Below are positions 11,956 to 23,762 of a stretch of DNA of 64,000 nucleotides, one piece after another. Location: assembly GCA_036785705.1 (NCBI GenBank), contig JAWUZG010000014.1, positions 682,001-746,000 on the forward strand. Direction: 5' to 3'. The translations under genes were made by a program, and so were the position numbers. This DNA is from Acanthornis magna. Taxonomy: Eukaryota > Chordata > Aves > Passeriformes > Acanthizidae. The first letter of the stretch is position 1. Each line of letters begins with the position of its first letter. The notes beneath the pieces were generated by a model. That model did no database searches. It saw only the letters and a list, made by a program, of their open reading frames with translations, and was not told where the DNA came from.

Positions 11956-13429
11956 TCAGGGGTGTCCTCCAGGGATGATCATCTCCTCATGCCCCTGGAG
12001 GGGGACAGGACACACGTCTCCAAAATTTTCAATCTTAAAACAGAGAACCCACAAAGTGACTTCGTGTGTGCAGTGGGACAGGACAGGGTCCTTGTGCCCA
12101 CCCCTCTCTGCAGGCTCTGCTCACCTAGGCATCCAGAGAGGCAGCCAGGCGCTTCTGCCGCAAAAGCCACAGGGGGCTGGGGACAAAGGCAGCATTAGAG
12201 ACACACTGGGGGGCACTGGGCTGGACTGGGACGAAAGGGGAGAGCAAGGGGGTCCTTGGAGAAGGGGCCTGCAGGGAGCAATGGGCTGCAGGAGCTGCTG
12301 TGCTCATGCCCAGGAGCAGTGGGGTCCTGGCCAAGAGGCACAGCTGGGGCAGGGGCTGTGTCCTGGGCCACCCTGGGGGGTGCTGGGGTGACAGGGATGG
12401 GAATGCAATGGGGGCCATGGGCAAGGGGCTTCCCTGGGAAAACTGTGTGGGGCAGGGGTGTTGTCTGGGGTGTCAGTGGGGGTGCACTGGGCTGTGCTGG
12501 GGCAGACTGGGATGGCCTGGACTGTGGTGGCCATGTTTGGGGAGGGTCTGAGGCCAGCAGAACTCCTGGCACTTACCAGAGGCATCTTCAGGATGGCGAC
12601 ATTGTCTACATCAATCTGCAGAGAGACCAGGAGACCTTGCTGGTCACTGGGATGTCCCTGGTGCCAGCACGGGCTGGGGGGACTGAACTACCATCCCCAT
12701 TCCCAGAGGGGATGCCCTCCAATCCCAGCACTGCACTCACCTCTCGGAGATCATTTTCAGTTCCTTCCAGGAGGGCCTGGGAAAAGAGAACAAAGGGTTG
12801 GTCTGGATTGGACCTTGTGGGGCTGTGGGGGGACGCGGGTGCAGGGAGCAGGGTGGGGGTGGAGGCAAAGGGATGGGAATTCAGGGCCTCCAAGGAGATC
12901 TGTTTTTGGGTAGGGGGGAGACCAAAAGACAGTGCACTGGGGTAAATTGAGGGTCCAAGGGATGGGGCTGGGGATGTGGAAGTGGTGCGGTGTAAGGTAC
13001 AGGGGAGGAGAAAGGAATTCCAGTGTAGGGACATGGAGGTGCAATGGAGGGACTTGGTGGGGACAGAAGAAAGAGGACGGATGAGGACAAAAGCGATGGG
13101 ACCCGGAGACGGTTTGGGAGTGGGGGGTGAGTAAGGGAATTGTATCAGGAGACAGCACTGCAGTGGTCAGGGAGAAAGGCAAAAGACTGAGGGGAGAGAT
13201 GGAAAGAAAAACATTGGGAATGATCACTAGGGGGACATTTGGGGGCCCTGGATAGAACAAAGAGGAGAACCTGGGGAGGAGATGTCTGTATAGACCAAAA
13301 GGATGGGATGGGAGGCTACAAAGCAAAGGATGTGGTGACACCATAGCACCGGGGGCTCACCTTGGCCTGTGCCGGGGGGCATAGCAGGATGGAGAAGAGC
13401 AGGGCCACGCTAAGCACAGCCACCTTCAT
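11956..13429 (-). CDS. Small secreted peptide of unknown family (multi-exon, minus strand)
   Basis: On the minus strand an ATG at 13,429 opens a 23-codon exon (13,429-13,361) that reads as a signal peptide: MK, a hydrophobic core (VAVLSVALLFSILL), then CPPAQA as a likely cleavage site. Phase-0 exons follow at 12,776-12,741 (12 codons, LLEGTENDLRE) and 12,615-12,577 (13 codons, IDVDNVAILKMPL). A last exon at 12,033-11,956 has a strong TTTTAAG acceptor and ends PGGHP-stop. This gives about 73 residues. An optional exon near 12,176-12,125 would instead end the protein early with SLDA-stop. A TATA-like GATAAA lies upstream near 13,486, and AATAAA on the minus strand at 11,918-11,913. I do not recognise the family. 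Splice sites are convincing; the exact C-terminus is less so. Confidence 0.6.
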
Positions 13430-13479
13430 CTTCCTCTCGCACTGGGCAGCGCTGGCTGAGGCTACAGCAGGCCAGGAGC

Positions 13480-13492
13480 ACCTTTATCCCTG
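13480..13492 (-). promoter_or_regulatory. TATA-like element of the secreted-peptide gene
   Basis: On the minus strand the sequence GGGATAAAGG lies about 55-60 bp upstream of the ATG at 13,429, a sensible distance for a short 5'UTR. It is the only TATA-like word in this GC-rich stretch. Confidence 0.4.
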
Positions 13493-13499
13493 CCGGGAT

Positions 13500-14381
13500 T
13501 CCTCCCTGCCCCCTCCCTGACAGCCCCCAGGCCAAAGCCCAGCTTGGCACAGCCCCCAGCCCTGGCTGCAAGCCCAGCCCTGGCACAGAGTCCATCCCAC
13601 CTGCAGTACAGATCCAGCCCCCTTGCCCGGTATCCGTCCAGCTTCCTGCACGGGGCTATTGCCCCTGGAAGGGCCCAGGCACCTCTCAGGGGCCAAGGGG
13701 TTCGGGCAGGGAGCCCAAGGCAGATGGGGACCCTGTGGGGACAATCCCCACTCCAACCCAATCCATCCCCCAGCAGCCCCCAGAGCCAGATCCCCCCATC
13801 TCCCAGAGCCCCTCCACTCCCAGAGCTTTCCCTGAGGGACACCCCAGAGCTGAGCCCAGCCCCAAACCCAATATGGGGCAGAACAATGGGCTCATGGGCA
13901 ATGGGATCAGCTGGGTAATTGGGATCTCCTGTGATCTCCTGATCACCTGCACACAAGGCTGAGGCCTGGGGAATTGCTCAGGTGTGGCACTTTCCAAATT
14001 CACACCACCACATTTTGCAGCATTGCAGGCCTCAAACCAGTCCCATCTCCTGCCACAGAGCAGACTCCAGAGGGGATTGTCCCATGCCCTGACCCCCACT
14101 CTGTCACACCTGCAGCCTCTGTGGCCTCTTAGAGCATCTGGGTCCTGCTCTGCTCTGCTGCCCCACAAAAGGGAGTCCCAGGGACCCCATCCCCAACAAG
14201 GCTCTGACTCCAGCACTGTCCCTGCCTGGGACTCTCCCACGAGTCCCCAAGGGCCTTGTCTGCACACAGTGTGTCTGTAAAGCCCTGGCTCTGGGCCCAG
14301 GCCAGTGCTGGCCCTGAGCAGGATGTGCACATCCCAAGGGACATGGGGAAGCGGGGCTTGTCCCCAGGCAGCCACTTGGAG
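13500..14381. other. Intergenic interval up to the inner edge of the right arm, nothing recognised
   Basis: Unique sequence upstream of the minus-strand secreted-peptide gene. Several long overlapping frames on both strands reflect lack of stops in CCC/CAG-rich DNA. No motif or exon pair is supported. Confidence 0.4.
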
Positions 14382-17300
14382 CTGTGCGGGCTGGCAGTGA
14401 GCTGAGACTGGGAGCACCTCTGGGATCAATGGCTCCTTCTGCCCAGCCTCGTAGTGCAGAGGGACTGCAGAGCCCAGACCCTTGCAGCTTCCTGTGTTCT
14501 TTTGGGTCGTTTTAAAGACTCCATACACCTATGTGTTGACACTGACACGGAAGCCTGGCAGGAGTGTGGGCCAGGAGAATGGCTTCACATTTCTGAATGT
14601 TTCTGCTTCCCTTCTGTTTTCTGTTTTCTCAGCCCAGCCTGTCCCTGCCTTGCTGCCCAATATCCACACCATGTGGAAGCACCATGTCAATCACTCATCT
14701 CCCCATACCACCCAGAAGTACCTTCAATTCAGCCCAAACAATTTAAACACATGAAAAAGAGAGCTGGTTCGACTCTTCTAGTGCTGGGTTGAAAAAAAAA
14801 AAAGAAGAAGGCCTGTGAGAGGGGAAATATTTAAGTTTGGAACAACTGAGGACTGCAATATGTGGCAGAATTAAACCTGCACAGAAAAGATCACTAAATC
14901 ACTTTGGAGCCATAAATATATTCTTTCCTGGGAATTTTAAGGCCTATAACATTTAGCTAAAGCAAGGGGACAGAGCATTTGCTAGGAGAGAAAAAAAAGA
15001 AAAGAAAGTAAATGGATATTTTGTTCTTAGTGTATCTACTGTATCTTAATAGACATAGAACCATCAGTACTTGAAATCAAACTGACCACAGCAAGTTTGT
15101 ATTTTAGAAGGAAAAACACAGTTAAGAGGGAACAACAGGATTTGCTTCTCTGAGCATTCAACAGATTAGAGTAACAATTTTTTTTTCCTCCAGCATTCAA
15201 TCCTCACAGACCACATCTCTGCTATCATTGACTGCAGGGTGAGTTTTATTTGGAAATAGTTAGAAAGCTCCAGGAGTACTCGGCAGCTTCTGCCAGGAGC
15301 TCTCCTGCAGACACTTTTCGGGCACACTTGAGGAGAGATCCTTCTGCTCTGTATGCCCATGCAGCCCATGGCATTGCTGGTGATTTGCAGGGGTTCTAAA
15401 GAGGAAAAATACTGTTCCAAGGTGTCCCTGAGCACAGGCTTCCCAACACAAGCCCTGGGGAAGGAAGGCACCATGTTAAGAAAGGACAGTTCTCCAGTCC
15501 CAGTGCCTTCACCTCTCTGCCTATGCCTGAGTCAGCCTAGGTGGAAATCAGCAGCTGGTGACTCAAGGTCCACAACAGATGCATTTCAGGGAGTTTGAGC
15601 TTGGACCAGCCTTGCTCCAGCCTTGGAGAGCAAATAGCTGCAACGAGCTGGAGTATTTCAGTGTCTCTTTGGCTTTAGTTGAATTCCAAAAGTTTCCTTT
15701 CCAAAGTGGTTGTCAGTAAAACACTGAAAACCCTTTCAAGCGTGCCTTTTCCTTGTGGTAGCTTTTGTTTAAGAATACCAGAATTGGTTCATCTCATAGA
15801 AGGTATGAACTGCTGAAATGCTGTGAATTGCTGGGAAGTCATGACTGAAGCTGGGCTTAGGTGTGATTGTGGTCCGGATCCCCTTGGGGTCAGCTCTGAA
15901 GGGATATGAACTGATCCTGTAATTTTGATTGAAGAGCAGCACTGGCTAAAGGAGTCAGTCTTTCAATGCCTATGAATATTTCCCCTCCCTGCCTGCTGCT
16001 TTTCTGGGCAGAGGTGTCCTTAGAGGTGCTTGAGGCAAAGCGCCCTGGGCAAATTCCTGTGTCCATTGCTGCCTCCCTGCAGGACCCTGGCAGAAGGTGC
16101 TTGTTTCTGATCCCAAGTGCTTTTCACAGGCCAGGCTCCCTGGGCTTGCATTAGAAGGCGAACTAGGGAGGGTCCCAGCCCCATTGGGATCAATTCCCTG
16201 CCATGTGGTCACCCCAAAGTGGTGGTGCTTAGTCACGGAGGTGTTCATTAAATGGATTTCTAAGTTCTAATGCAGTGTCTTGCTGCCACAGGGAGCCTGA
16301 AATGCCAGGAGCTCGGGCTGTGCCCGCCCGCTGCCAGCCCAGCTCTATGGCGCTGTGCCACATCCCGGGCAGACAGAGTGCACTGAGGAAAAGTCCTTCA
16401 TTCGCAGTTCAAACAGGTGTGGACGTTAAGAAACAAAGCCAAATGAAAGCAAGGCCTCCCTGCGCCCGCCCTCTCCTCAGGCTCCTCCGTTCCTCCTGCC
16501 CTGAGGGCCACGGGGGCGAGACAGCGTCCTGAGGGCAGCGCCGGGATCGGGATCGTCCTGAGGGCAGCGCCGGGATCGGGATCGTCCTGAGGGCGGGGCT
16601 GGGATCGGGATTGTCCTGGGGGCAGCGCCGGGATCGGGATCGTCCTGAGGGCAGCGCCGGGATCGGGATCGTCCTGAGGGCGGGGCTGGGATCGGGATTG
16701 TCCTGGGGGCAGCGCCGGGATCGGGATCGTCCTGAGGGCAGGGCTGGGAGCGGGATCGTCCTGAGGGCGGGGCCGGGATCGGGATCACCCGAGTAGGGCA
16801 GGGATCGTGATCGTCCGAGCCCGTCCGGGATCACCCGGGCAGCTCTGGATCCTCCGGGCAGCGCCTGGATCTGCTGGGAAGCTCCTGTATTATCAGAAGG
16901 AGCACCCATGGCTGCCGACGCAGCCGCAGCAGGAAGGGCACGGGGCCTTCCACAGGAGCTGGCACAGCCTCCATGGGACAAGTCCCGGCTGCTGGCCATC
17001 CTCAACACGGGCTGTGACACACACAAGGAACGTGTGGGCCAGGGCACCAATGCCGCTCTGACCCCTGGGGCCCGGGGAGCACTGAAATCAGCAGGTGTGG
17101 CACAGTCCCTGCCCAAGCAGACCTGCCACCCCCCAAGCCCTGGCAGCGCCGGTGCCATCTCCTGCCCCAGAGACCTGTGCCCCCGGGGACTTCTCTGCCA
17201 CAGGGCAGCCAAAGCCAACATTGCTGCATTGGTGTCTGTGCTCCTTCCTGCAGGTGGCTGTTGGCAGGAGCAGCTGGGGCAAGAGGTGGCAACACTTGGT

Positions 17301-18783
17301 CTCTGTCAGAAGCTCTTCCTTCATGCTGGAATTATTTTCTCATTGAAGTGATTTCCTGCAGCACAAAAACATCCTTGCTATGAAGGCGCAGAAAAATCTT
17401 GCAATTAATAATCCTAAATTCAGGAAAGCTTTACTTCCTATTGCTCAAGTCAAGTACTTCAAAGCAGTTGCAAACTTCCCAAATTAATTGCTGTGGCCAG
17501 AGATCGTAAAAGATTTGCATCCCATCTCAAAGCAGCAACACATTAGCCTTGATGTCATTCATTGGGATTCACCTACAAAAAAATAAGCACTAAAGGGAGC
17601 CAAAAAAAAATAGCCATTCTTTGGTTTACAAATGGTTTTCTATGAAGGGATAATAATATGATAATTCTATTAAGGAATAAAAGCTGTCAAGGAATGAAAG
17701 TCCACTCAGTGTTACAGAAGTACCCCAAACGAGTACATTGCAAAAAGGCTAATCCTCCCCCTGCTACAGATATCGAATTGGCCAAGACAGTACAGCTCTC
17801 CCCTCTTCTTCCCTGCATGAGAATCAGGGCCACTAAGTCCAGATATTCCTTCTGCCCTCCATAACCAAAGCTGTGCAAAACCACAGATGCTGCCTTCAAA
17901 GTGAATCAAAGTGCAGCCTAGGCCTCTCACCTTGCAGACAACTCCTTCCCCAAAACCCCCACCAACACCAACTCCCCAAAGCCCCGCACAGAAGCCCTCA
18001 ACACCCTGCCAACACCCCCACCTGGCCCGATCCCTGCGCAGAGCTTTCCCAGCCTCCAGCAGAGCCCCTGGTTCCCTGCACGTGCCGTGGGATGGCACTC
18101 GGGAGGATCTGCTCCAAGGCCTTCCCCACTACCCAGCTTAGGCTGCCCGGCCTACAGCTCCTGGGTCATCCTTGTGACCCTTCCTGGGCATGGCTGTCAC
18201 ATTTGCACAGTTCCGCTCAGCTCAGTCTTCTCCAGTTAAGCAGCACTGCTGGTAAAGGATCGAGAGCAGCGTGGCAAGCTCTTTCTGCAGCTCCCTCTTT
18301 ACTCTCGAGAGGGGCAGGTAGAACATTCCCCAGGAAAGCACCTGGTGCCACCAGCTGTGGGAGGCACCAGTCAGCTCTGGGGAGACCCCTCAGCGCTGGT
18401 GTATCCTGAGGGAACACCGTGGTGCTTGACCTGTAGGTACCCACGCCAGCTTTGAATCAGCTGCCTCAGCTTGCAGGGCCTCTCTTGGCCAGCATCGTGA
18501 TGTGCGTGCAGGACTGCTGCGAGGCACTGCTGCGACCCAGGGGGACAGGACTGGCTGTCTCGTGTACGCGTAGCAGCCCCTCACACAGCCTGGGTCACCC
18601 CGAAAGCAGCAAACGCTCACGTGTCAGCAGAGAGGAGCAAGGAGCACTCAGCTCCTCTCAGGGGATCTCAGCTGGCCTTGCTCAAGAACATGCCCCCATT
18701 TTAAGGTCTGCTAATGCCCAGCTGCCAGAAATGCCTGCCTTGTGCTCCCCAGGATGCACAGCAAGAGCCCATGAGCAGGATGC
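14382..18783 (-). repeat. Right arm of the 4.4-kb inverted repeat
   Basis: Reverse complement of 353-4,778. Both boundaries are sharp: beyond 14,382 the spacer flanks differ, and beyond 18,783 the partner on the left switches to homology with 23,066. Differences between the arms are mostly single-base changes and small indels, which suggests a recent duplication or ongoing arm-to-arm conversion. Confidence 0.9.
16520..16790 (-). repeat. 29-bp minisatellite array, right arm copy
   Basis: Inverted counterpart of the array at 2,335-2,635. Units read GGGATCGGGATCGTCCTGAGG on plus. Internal unit order and some variant units (GGGGCTGGGATCGGGATTG) differ from the left array, so the arrays have changed since the arms were copied. 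Confidence 0.85.
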
Positions 18784-19380
18784 TCTGGAAGCCAAAGCTT
18801 GCAAGCCTTTTCTGAGGCCAGGGACACACCAAGATCAGCCAAGACTCTCCACGCTGCCTGGCCCACAGAGCCCAGCTCTGTGCTGGCCCTGGCCCAGAGC
18901 AGCTTCTGCCAAGCAAGAGGCAAATGTGTCTTGCCAAGACTTTAAACACACCAGGCAGGTAAGATGGGACAAGGGTGTGCGTGAAGGGCTTTTAATTCAC
19001 CGCTCTCCAAGAGAGCTTTGGGGCTCTCAGTTGGACAGAGATGCTCCTGCTCAGAGCTCTCTCCAAAGGGGGGTAACACACCCTGCTGCAGCTGCTTGGC
19101 TTGGTCTCCACAGGTGCGGGCAGATGCCAAAGCTGCTCTTCGCAGCCTTCTCCCTTCCCCTGCCCCTCTGCCAAGGGCAACAGGCCTCAAGGACTGAAAG
19201 GACCACAGGGAGCTACAGGGAGACAGTGGCAGCTGCCTCACTGGCAGCTCCTTGGGAAGCACTTGCCTTGAGAAGCAAGCCCCTTTCCTCCAAAGGCATT
19301 ACCCCAAATGGTGACTTTTCCTGGGGAACACCAACACGCTCTTAAGAACCCCTGGCAAGGCTGAATTACTTCTGGTCCTT

Positions 19381-19728
19381 TCAGAACAGGCACTCCAGCT
19401 CTAGCTCATCCTGCCCCAAGTGTGTTTCCAGGTGTAGGCTGAGACGGGCAGCCCCAGGCCCTCTGCAAACACAAGCTGCCTGCTGCCTCTGCACCTGCCT
19501 CAGCTCCTGCCTGCGGTCACAGCAGCAAAGCCAGGCTGTTCTCAGCCAGAGAGCAAAGCCCTGTTGCCGCAGCAGGATGTTCTTGGGAGCACCTTCCAGG
19601 ACTCTCCGCTGTGCACGCAGCACTTTTTCTGCCCACTCTGAACAGTCTGGAACACAGAGCACAACCTGGCTGGCTCTGGGATCAGCAGACTGTGGCAGGA
19701 CGTTTCCCCCTACCACAGTAGAGCTCAT
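19381..19728 (-). CDS. Candidate exon of unknown function, low confidence
   Basis: A 115-codon minus-strand frame from an ATG at 19,728 to a stop. The composition looks protein-like: charged and hydrophobic residues alternate, with WAEKVLRAQRRVLEG and a Cys-rich LCCCDRRQELRQVQRQQ stretch. I recognise no family. No partner exon was found, and the block lies among retroviral and repeat debris, so it may be a decayed exon or chance. Confidence 0.25.
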   Translation of the reverse strand: MSSTVVGGNVLPQSADPRASQVVLCVPDCSEWAEKVLRAQRRVLEGAPKNILLRQQGFALWLRTAWLCCCDRRQELRQVQRQQAACVCRGPGAARLSLHLETHLGQDELELECLF

Positions 19729-20512
19729 CTGTTTGATCAGCAGGTGCGATAATTCCAGGCATTCCCCCCCTCCCTTGAATGGGTGAGTTAACTCAGGTCA
19801 GATAGGCATCTGGTAAAGGAATTATTTCTAGCACCGGAGAGATGGGATACAATAAACATCCCTGCTGACAAGGAGCGACTTGCCTTGAGAGCAAGATGTC
19901 GGGAAATAAGCTGGAATTTCTGACTGACAGACACTTCACCTTATAAACTCTAAAATCTACACAAACTTTCACAGAGGCAGAAGTCTCCTACACAGACCCT
20001 TGAAACACAGGGCTTTTCCCTAAAGTTTGGGCACATCTTCACAGATGTTTTTCCAGAAATTGAGGGAAAGGACTTTGTGCGTACTCCATCGTCAATTAGG
20101 TGGTTGTTCCAAACTGGTTTAAACACAGATGAGCAAACAAAATTAAGTTTCTGTGCATAAAACAGAAAGAACTTTGAAGGTTGAAAGGATTTTCAAAAAA
20201 TGAGATAAAAACCACTTGAGATTAAATTTGATGCCAAAAAATGTATATCTTTTTAGTTAATAGTAAGAGGCAAAGAGAAAGAAAGAGAAAGTAGAGAAGA
20301 GTTAGAAAAAGCTAAGGTTACCTGAAAAAGCATAGGATAGGTCACCAGCACTCTGTGCTACCTTAATTGCTGCTGAGACAGGGTGGGGGGAGCGAAGCAG
20401 ACATAATGACGAAGCACTTTTTGAAGCCTTTCTCTTATTATCAGGCTCTTACATCCCAGCCCGTGATTTGGCATTATTTCACGAGACATCGAGGTAGCTT
20501 TCTTCGGTGGTG

Positions 20513-20805
20513 GTATGTGGTAAGATAGGAAAAGGCTGCAGGCAGCCTGGATCTTGATAAATTACAGCTTATCAAGAGAAGAAGAGTAATAAACAAGAGA
20601 AATAAACAACCTTATAAGGGAACCAAGCAGAAAGGACATGTGTGGAGAGTTTGCTAACCAACTGTAAGGTAACAAGGTACACCTGTTATGGGTGTGGCAA
20701 AGAGGGTATAAAAGACTGTACTGTGGGATAATAAATAGTTGAGCTGAAGCTGATGCTTGCCTCCATTTGGAGTGTCAGCCTTTTTTGTCTGCCGTCAGTG
20801 GTGAT
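20513..20805 (+). mobile_element. Solo LTR, plus orientation, inside env remnant
   Basis: TATAAAAG at about 20,707 is followed about 22 bp later by AATAAA, a compact promoter/poly(A) layout also seen in the LTR at 59,785-60,063. The right end is GTCA at 20,805. The hexamer GTGGTG occurs immediately before (20,507-20,512) and after (20,806-20,811), consistent with a target-site duplication. The 5' terminal TG is ambiguous (20,517 is the nearest TG), so the left edge is uncertain by a few bases. Confidence 0.6.
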
Positions 20806-21600
20806 TTGAGTGTAGTGTACAGAGGGAGAGAAGGAAAGGAGCAACTGTTGTATCATGCATTCAGCCAGGCCAATGCCAGCAATTAGGAACACAATTCCAG
20901 TGACAGCTGTTATTCCCATTGGAGCTAACCATCTTCCCCACCCTGTGAGTCCAAGAGACTCTAGGATGGTAGTGATCCATGAACTATCAAACAGTTCTCG
21001 TGGTTGCATTGCATGAGACAAATTTCTGCTATGCTTCCTTTTTTCTCTCATCTTAGCTCATGCCTCCTCAAAGGAGGTAGAGGCATTGTGAATTGTTCTG
21101 CAACACTCAGTTTCTGTCAAATTCAACATTCCACAAACTCCTTGTTCCTTTAACAATATCATATCCATGGCTAATCTGTTTTGCCAAGTCCTTTTAGTAG
21201 TTTGCTGGACTTGGGTGTTTAATTCTCCCAATGCATGTTGTGACTAATTGCTTAATACATTTAATCACCAGGTGATATCTTCGAATACAAATTGGTGTCT
21301 TTTTAAGGTAACATAGGCAGTAAAGACATTTTCCAGGAGTAGGGATTATTTTTTGTCCAGTGGTATAGTAATCTGGAAAGTCAATTCCCTCAATTGCTCA
21401 TTCTGCCCTTTGTGTTGCCTTTGCAGAGGGACCAGTGCCATAGTGACGTTCTCTAGACACTTTAGCGAAAGTAAAGATGCGTCTGGGGCCAAGGGAGGGG
21501 ATTCCAATTCCACACCTAAGCCCAGCATGTTGTTCTAATGACAAATGCAAATCCAATTTCCCATCAGAGCATCCCCAAGCCATTCCAAGAGGGGCGATAT
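20806..21600 (-). pseudogene. env: Endogenous retrovirus envelope remnant (transmembrane subunit), decayed
   Basis: On the minus strand, pieces in more than one frame resemble a retroviral Env transmembrane subunit. Reading towards lower coordinates they are a heptad-like segment, a Cys/CC cluster (GVCGMLNLTETECC near 21,130), a short membrane-proximal segment with tryptophans, and a hydrophobic anchor near 20,870-20,960. Stops and a frame change separate the pieces, the surface subunit is not recognisable, and an oppositely oriented LTR interrupts the 3' end, so no functional protein is expected. The spacing in the Cys cluster is longer than the usual CX6CC. Gag and pol are not seen nearby. 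Confidence 0.6.
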
Positions 21601-21719
21601 ATTCTTCTTTGCCCCATTCCTGGACTGGGCTGGCTGGGTTCCCTGTGTATCTTGCTCTACCCCTATATGTCCCGGCTTATCGGTGTGCCTGCGTATCATT
21701 ATGTCTCTGTCTGTCTCCA

Positions 21720-22260
21720 GTTCTATTTCGGTACATAACAAGTTGTACAGCTACACAGTTCTATGTCTTTTGTTACAGGGGTATGGAGGCATCGCTGGGT
21801 GCTTTGGTGTTTGTATAGTCCTGTTTCCTTTTTTTAGCTGCGTACAGCCATTTTTATAGAGATGACAATATATTTACACACCACCGATAGTTGTGTTGAT
21901 CTCTGCATAAATTTCTATGTAAACATGTGTCACATAGTACAGTTTTATCTATATATGAATGTCTATGGAAGCATGCGTCGCGTTGTACAGTTTTGTTCTA
22001 GCTCTGTGGGTATTTACAGACTGCGATGGGTGTTTGTCTCTTTCTATCCCAACATGGATCTGTATAGGCGCAACTCTGTAACCTGTTAGACATTATGTGG
22101 TGTGAACTGGTGTTTGTATCTTCCCACGTAGTCAGCAGAGATGGAACAATCTGTAGGAAGCTAGGAACAGAACTTGTTAATTGTATAGAAGCAGTGCAGT
22201 CCTGGTGAGCTGTAATAAATTCCCTTTTTCAAGGGAAGTTGGCTTTGGTGCACTTCTCTC
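21720..22260 (+). repeat. Orphan copy of the RhoGAP/HSF 3'UTR cassette
   Basis: AT-rich sequence with recurring TTTGTATAG-type words, AATAAA at 22,214-22,219, and a closing stretch (GTAATAAA, then GTTGGCTTTGGTGCACTTCTC) that closely matches 39,570-39,630 downstream of RhoGAP A. No matching coding exons lie upstream; the retroviral remnant adjoins it. Confidence 0.65.
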
Positions 22261-23065
22261 CAGGCAGCGCCGCTGTAGCAATGTGCAAACCGTGGCATTT
22301 TGAAACTGAACGGGCTGTGGATTTGTGTTATTCGGAGCATTTAGCAGATGTGCGCCTTAGGATCTGGGAGGCTTTTGGCAAGGAGTGATGATGGGGCCTG
22401 AGGGACAAGAGGCAGGCGTGCCCCGCCCATCCCCAGGTGCGCAAAGGCACAGCAGCAAAGCATCCAAGGCTTTGGGGAGGCGGCAGAGCCCCACGTTCAG
22501 GGAGAAGGCGCTGCAAGGGCCCACTAAGGAAAGCTCCACCTGCCATGGGGAAAGTGGGCCAAGGAAAGCAAGCCCCAGTGCACGAGGGCATCTCACTTCT
22601 TTCAGGACACGCCAACCCAAAGCTCTCTATGCTTCTAGGCCTTTCTCATGTCCTGTTTTTTGGGTTTGAGCATAGGGAAATCAGCTACCCATCAAGGACC
22701 ACCCCTGAGCTTTAGCCTTGGCCTCCAGAGCCGCAGGCAGCCTCCTGCCGCCGCTGTGAGCACTGTGACCGCAGCCAAGGTGCCACCTAAGAAGGTGGCC
22801 TGGGGGCTCTCCCCGCAGCAAGCGAGGGCACAGCACAGCCCCCGTGCCTCTGTGTCTGAGGCACCCGTCCCGGCAGCACACAGAAGGGATGGGCCATCCT
22901 CAGGCAAACTGGGAGCCTTTGGACAGCCTGGACTGGGACTTAGGGGGATGCAGAGGAGCAGCACTGGGCGCCTCATGGCCAAAAGGAATGTGGCTTTCCC
23001 CCTGAGTTGCTGAGGCCTTGGGCAGAGCTTGCCTGCTAGCAAGGTGCAGGCCTGGCTGCCCTGTG

Positions 23066-23414
23066 CTGTCCTCTGCAGGCGCTGCTGCCCTTGAGTGATG
23101 CAGCTGATGGGCTGAGTTATTGCCTTGGAGCCCTGAAAATCAAGAGCCAAACAAGATTCAGATGCTAAAAAGCGGTTACTGTTTCTTGACAGTCCCCCAG
23201 GTGCACTCATGGTGAAATGCACATGTGAGACAGGGCTCTGGCACCTTTATAAGTTTCTCCAATTAGCATGATTGGCAAGAATTCCGAATTAGAAGCACAG
23301 TTAATGAAGTAATTCCCCCTCTTGGTTCGGAGCCCCACTGAAGCCTCTGCCTTGCTTCTAGCCACCCATTTTTTGTATCTAAATACATGGGGAAGTGAAA
23401 TAGCCTTGATTGAC
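23066..23414 (-). repeat. Outer segment of the inverted duplication (partner 1-349)
   Basis: Reverse complement of the first 349 bases of the window with a few substitutions. Homology may extend past base 1 outside the window. No gene recognised. Confidence 0.8.
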
Positions 23415-23762
23415 TGAAGGAGCAAGATTAGACTAGATTTCCTGGAATGTGTTTGCCTGAGAGGGTAGGAGAAGTACTGCAGGTAGCTACGAAATGATAG
23501 AATTACACAACCATAGTCTACAGAACTACAGACTGAGGAAAAATATATAAAAAGCAAAAATCTTATGGCATCAGAGTGTCCCCTCAAAGAGCAGGCAGAG
23601 GGCATGCATGTGGCCTCTGGGAGAAGCTGGTGGGCGGGAGGGTGGAGCTGCTGGCAGGCAGAGGAACCTTGAGGGGCTGGAGAAGGGCTGGCAAGAAGCT
23701 GCTGCAGCTTAATGTGCAGCAGAAGAGGCAAGTCCTGCAGAAGAGGCAAGTCCTGCAGCTTG

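Larger units (their letters stand above)
18784..23065. other. 4.3-kb block present only on the right side of the inverted duplication
   Basis: The left side passes directly from homology with 18,783 to homology with 23,066, so this block was either inserted on the right or deleted on the left. It contains a possible minus-strand exon (19,728-19,381), env remnants, an LTR and an orphan 3'UTR cassette. Content between 19,790 and 20,510 is AT-rich and unassigned. From 22,260 to 23,065 I see nothing recognisable. Confidence 0.7.

Noticed and set aside
21862..22089. Short frame in the AT-rich block
   Set aside because: Lies in a 3'UTR-type cassette; Tyr/Ile/Cys-rich composition is typical of translated AT-rich UTR.
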